From: Glandiceps talaboti
Taxonomy: Eukaryota > Hemichordata > Enteropneusta > Spengelidae
Direction of reading: 5' to 3'
Length of the DNA stretch: 10,000 nucleotides
NCBI RefSeq assembly: GCF_964340395.1
Contig: NC_135551.1
Location: 1,630,001-1,640,000, forward strand
Part shown: positions 7,514 through 10,000 of the stretch, piece by piece
How the letters are laid out: each line of letters begins with the position of its first letter
How positions within the stretch are numbered: position 1 is the stretch's first letter
The notes under the pieces: model-generated
Database searches by the model: none
Told to the model about the DNA's origin: nothing
What the model saw: the letters and a program-made list of their open reading frames with translations, nothing else
Position numbers and translations under genes: made by a program

Positions 7514-7858
7514 ATACACATACACATACACACAAACACATGTACACACACAAACACATGTACACACACACAAGCACATGTACACACACACAAACACATG
7601 TACACACACAAACAAACATGCACACACAAACACATGTACACACACACAAACACATGTACACACACACAAATACATGTACACACACAAATACATGTACACA
7701 CATACACATGTACATACACAAACACATGTACACACACAAACACATGTACACACACAAACACATGTACACACACAAACACATGTACACACACACAAACACA
7801 TGTACACACACACAAACACATGTACACACACACAAACACATGTACACACATACACAGA
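7514..7858. repeat. CA-rich minisatellite, 16-20-bp units with ACATGTAC
   Basis: About 17 units of the form CACACACAAACACATGTA, 16 to 20 bases long through variation in CA number. One unit has ACATGCAC and one is compound (CATACACATGTACATA). Each unit contains the palindrome ACATGT. Because the period is often not a multiple of three and stop codons are rare, long open frames occur in several phases on both strands (His-Val-His-Thr on +, Cys-Val-Cys-Val on -). These are artefacts. The array directly follows the possible LINE 3' UTR. Confidence 0.95.
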
Positions 7859-8079
7859 CACTATGCTATCAATGCCTCAAACAGAAATTTATCATCTGTC
7901 TCCTAAAGGTTTTCATTGAATTTAAAAAATGTTTACATAATTATTATAGGCCACAAAAATATACATACTAGGCAAAGTAGTACACTGTGCATACAACAAA
8001 TTTGGTTCCTTTTAATATAATAGTAATTTTCATTTGTCCGATTTGTTGAATGGTCGCTACAGGAGAAGCACAATAGCAT
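7859..8079. other. Intronic DNA, nothing recognised
   Basis: AT-rich sequence between the minisatellite and the SINE. No exon, RNA gene or repeat was identified. Confidence 0.5.
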
Positions 8080-8297
8080 GTACCCTAGTGCCCTAGTGTT
8101 GAAGAAGCAAGAGGAATCCAGAGTACCTGGGGAAAAATGCATTGTATGGCAGGGTCAAACTAAGCATCACCATTCTTACTTACATACAGACCTGGTTCAA
8201 TTTTAATCAAACCCAGCCAATTCTTGACAGGGTTGAACCTAGACTGAAGAGGTAGAGGCCTACAAGCTAACTACTCGGCCAGTGACAACCCTGTCAT
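8080..8297 (-). mobile_element. tRNA-derived SINE
   Basis: Read on the minus strand, TGGCCGAGTAGTTAG (8281-8267) fits the RNA polymerase III A box, with the GGCCGAGTGGTTA form seen in Ser/Leu tRNAs. GGTTCAACCC (8239-8230) fits the B box. Their starts are 42 bases apart, as in a tRNA. An 11-base inverted pair TGACAGGGTTG/CAACCCTGTCA (8225-8235, 8286-8296) brackets this head like an acceptor stem, but the T-stem is degraded, so it is not a working tRNA gene. Downstream comes a non-tRNA body (TTGGCTGGGTTTGAT...TTGAACCAGGTCTG) and CCCCAGGTACTCTGGATTCC (8132-8113). The element is sense-oriented relative to VTA1, about 55 bases past the exon donor. Its 3' end is uncertain. Confidence 0.6.
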
Positions 8298-8352
8298 GAT
8301 GGTATTTGATACTATTTGATACACAGCCAAGTAAACAAATGATGGATCTCAC

Positions 8353-8464
8353 CTCCAAAGTCGTCCTCCTCATCAAGAGGACCAGGATGTGGTGTTTCTC
8401 CCTTCTTCAAACAGTCATGGACATATGCTGCTTTCCATCGTGCATACTTCCTCATTTTTGTTAT
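8353..8464 (-). CDS. VTA1: VTA1 homologue, internal exon (end of N-terminal MIT/Vta1 domain)
   Basis: After the acceptor TTTATTCCAG the exon of 112 bases starts in phase 0, encodes 37 residues and ends one base into a codon at the donor G|GTGAGATC. The translation is ITKMRKYARWKAAYVHDCLK followed by KGETPHPGPLDEEDDFG. The RKYARWKA-Y-H-CLK-GETP-GP signature is the strongly conserved end of the N-terminal domain of VTA1/LIP5, which in human and yeast binds ESCRT-III subunits of the CHMP1 and CHMP5 type. The acidic end leads into the proline-rich linker encoded by 1953-2159. The upstream exon, expected to encode the helix with the ENYAL..FxxADxxDRAG motif, was not found between 8465 and 10000, so the intron on that side is longer than 1.5 kb. 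The open frame 8415-8771 overlaps this exon in a different frame and is not the gene product. Confidence 0.92.
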
Positions 8465-8896
8465 CTGGAATAAACAAAATGTCAGATATATCACTTTTAA
8501 ATTTGACCCTTTTCAGGTCAAGTTCTTGTAAAAGATAAAGGCTGTGGCAGGATAGGAATATATCATATTCCAACTTAGCCAGTTTACGGCACTTATGGTA
8601 TATTCTGTTCAATCTCTCATACTTTACGCTTGTAACTAACATCTCAATGTGTTCATTTGCATACACTTCATTTACATGTGTGTCATCTGCATACATTTGA
8701 ATACCCCCATGGTGATGAACAGCTGATTGGGTGGATATTTTCAAACTGGAGTTCACAGCTTTAATTGGCAATTCTAGTTACAAGTGTAAGGTATGGGATA
8801 TTGAATGGAATATACCATACAGGTACTGTAAACAGGCCAATTACAACTCTACTTGCCAATTTCGCAATCTGCTCAGAAAAAATAGCACCAATGGCA
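8465..8896. other. VTA1 intron, upstream side; nothing firmly recognised
   Basis: The minus strand has an open frame (8771-8415) whose middle reads HHHGGIQMYADDTHV, resembling the YADD block of non-LTR reverse transcriptases, but flanking residues do not clearly match. A short hairpin GTATGG/CCATAC lies at 8791-8796/8815-8820. No VTA1 exon was recognised. Confidence 0.45.
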
Positions 8897-9935
8897 TGTA
8901 GCACAACTATACAGTTTACAAAAATGTTTACCCACATTTGCTGAATGATTATCCAGTTGCCTATCCAGGCCTGTTCTTATCTTTGCAATATATGGCATCA
9001 TTTGGCTGTTGCTATGGGCGTGGTCATGTTGCTATACATATTGGCATACATTTTTTGTATGTTCTTTCACTTGTCTATGAATTCCTGATGTTATCTTTGC
9101 AATATACATGATCATCTGGCTGTTGCTATGGGTGTGGTCTTGTTGCTAGGTATATTTGCATACATTTTATGAATGTTTATTCATTTGTCTATTAATCCCT
9201 GCTGTTATCTTTGAAATATACATGATCATTTGGTTGTTGCTATGGGTGTGGTCTTGTTGCTAGGCATATTTACATACATTTTTTTCATGTTTATTCACTT
9301 GTCTTAGAATCCATGTTATCTTGTAATGTATGTGATGATTTGGCTGTTGCTATGGGCGTGGTCATGGTTGCTAGGGGTATCTGCATACATTTTTTGAATG
9401 TTTACTCACTTGCCTACCAGATGATGTTGTTATTTAACAAAAATATACTGCCATTTGGTTGTTGCTAAGGACGTGGTACCAAGTACTTTTGAGATATAAG
9501 TTTTTTGACCGAAATTAATTTTTACACCTAATTTGCATATCAAGGATGAATGAAATCATTATATGCTTAATAATTCTTCATCTATATACCTCCAGATGCA
9601 TCCCCTTTAAATTTCAGCCCAATCTGCTTAGTAGTTTTGGAATTAAAGATTTTTGATCAAAAAGACACATTTTTAGCCCTAATTTGCATATCACTGATGG
9701 GATCATCATGTCGTGAACAATTAAGAATGTTCCCACCAAATTTCAGACCGATCTACCCAGTAGTTTTTGAGTTTAAGTTTTTTGACCAAAAATCACATTT
9801 TTTGACATAAATCAGTTGTTTACACACACACACATACACGCGCGCACGCACGCACACACACACACACACACATCCACAGACAGACACTTAGTGATGCCTA
9901 TAGCACTACTAAACCTACCAGTTCAGTTGTGCTAA
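8897..9935 (+). mobile_element. Composite repeat, copy 2: 114-bp tandem core, 151-bp core, CA tract, terminal inverted repeats
   Basis: TAGCACAACT at 8899-8908 is exactly inverted as AGTTGTGCTA at 9925-9934. The first core block has units of 110-115 bases with anchors (C/T)TGTTGCTA(T/A)GG at 9006, 9120, 9234, 9344 and 9459. The second block has units of 151 bases, with TAATTTGCATAT at 9529 and 9680, each followed by AAATTTCAGnCCnATCT and TAGTTTT. An interrupted CA/CG tract (9821-9872) and GACA remnant follow. The 3' end has a small stem TAGCAC (9901-9906)/GTGCTA (9929-9934) and finishes CTAA. The same orientation and order as 386-1866 show one family. This copy lacks the (GACA)n plus flanking piece between the two core blocks. 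Helitron-like origin is inferred from architecture only. Confidence 0.72.
9821..9887. repeat. Interrupted CA/CG tract with GACA remnant
   Basis: Alternating pyrimidine-purine tract (CA with an ACGCGCGCACGCACGC interruption), then CAGACAGACAC. It corresponds to the pure (CA)38 in composite copy 1. Confidence 0.93.
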
Positions 9936-10000
9936 AAACCATTTCCTCTAAACCCCTTAAATACAAGTATAGGTAATCATGCAAAATTGGACATATCCTG

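Larger units (their letters stand above)
2160..8352 (-). other. VTA1: VTA1 intron, 6,193 bp, phase 1, packed with repeats
   Basis: On the minus strand the donor G|GTGAGATC at 8352 and the acceptor TATTTCAG| at 2160 bound this stretch. The upstream exon ends with one base (G) of a codon and the downstream exon supplies two (CC), giving Ala and an unbroken frame. Nothing resembling a further VTA1 exon was seen inside, although a short, poorly conserved linker exon cannot be excluded by eye. The content is mostly transposable-element debris: LINE pieces, family-C repeats, a hairpin element, minisatellites and a SINE. Confidence 0.75.

Noticed and set aside
7239-7919. Open frames of up to 226 codons on both strands (His-Val-His-Thr or Cys-Val-Cys repeats)
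   Set aside because: They are produced by the stop-poor CA-rich minisatellite; the 5' part of the + frame runs out of phase through LINE sequence.
8230-8296. Functional tRNA gene
   Set aside because: A and B boxes are present but the T-stem does not pair and the acceptor is offset; a tRNA-derived SINE fits better.
8415-8771. 118-codon minus-strand frame as a gene
   Set aside because: Overlaps the VTA1 exon in the wrong frame; only a short YADD-like motif is of interest and is listed separately.

Overview
The window is animal nuclear DNA, AT-rich and repeat-dense, with no bacterial-type operons. It lies almost entirely inside introns of one protein-coding gene on the minus strand, a homologue of VTA1 (LIP5), the ESCRT-III/VPS4 cofactor of multivesicular-body sorting. 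Two internal exons are visible at 8464-8353 and 2159-1953. Both have good AG/GT splice signals and both show recognisable VTA1 sequence. They are phase-compatible, so the 6,193-bp stretch between them can be read as a single intron. The 5' exons (N-terminal MIT region) and 3' exons (VPS4-binding C terminus) are not seen and should lie beyond the right and left edges. The repeats and the diverged VTA1 linker suggest an invertebrate such as a hemichordate, lancelet or mollusc. I cannot choose among these from sequence alone.

Layout from left to right. 1-357 is a degenerate CATC-type satellite. 386-1866 is a composite repeat with tandem core units, a (GACA)n tract and a (CA)n tract. 1953-2159 is a VTA1 exon. 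2391-2471 is a short reverse-transcriptase fragment of a LINE. 2472-2860, 3750-4450 and 5815-6350 are three differently truncated copies of a second repeat family ('family C'), the first carrying a 39-bp minisatellite. 5300-5700 is CpG-rich non-coding DNA. 6511-6877 and about 7224-7384 are two more LINE pieces, separated by palindrome-rich inserted DNA that includes a long hairpin at 7072-7230. 7514-7858 is a CA-rich minisatellite. About 8080-8297 is a tRNA-derived SINE on the minus strand. 8353-8464 is the second VTA1 exon. 8897-9935 is another copy of the left-hand composite repeat.

The most interesting structure is transposable-element layering within the large intron. A single LINE, recognisable from its RT thumb region to its C-terminal stop, seems to have been split twice: by about 4 kb containing family-C repeats, and by a palindromic, MITE-like insertion. 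The two composite repeats at the window edges share a short terminal inverted repeat, tandem core units, a microsatellite and a 3' stem-loop ending in CTAA. This is the architecture of non-autonomous Helitron-like (Helentron/DINE-1/pearl type) elements. Family assignments of the mobile elements are inferences made by eye; the VTA1 call is the firmest result.
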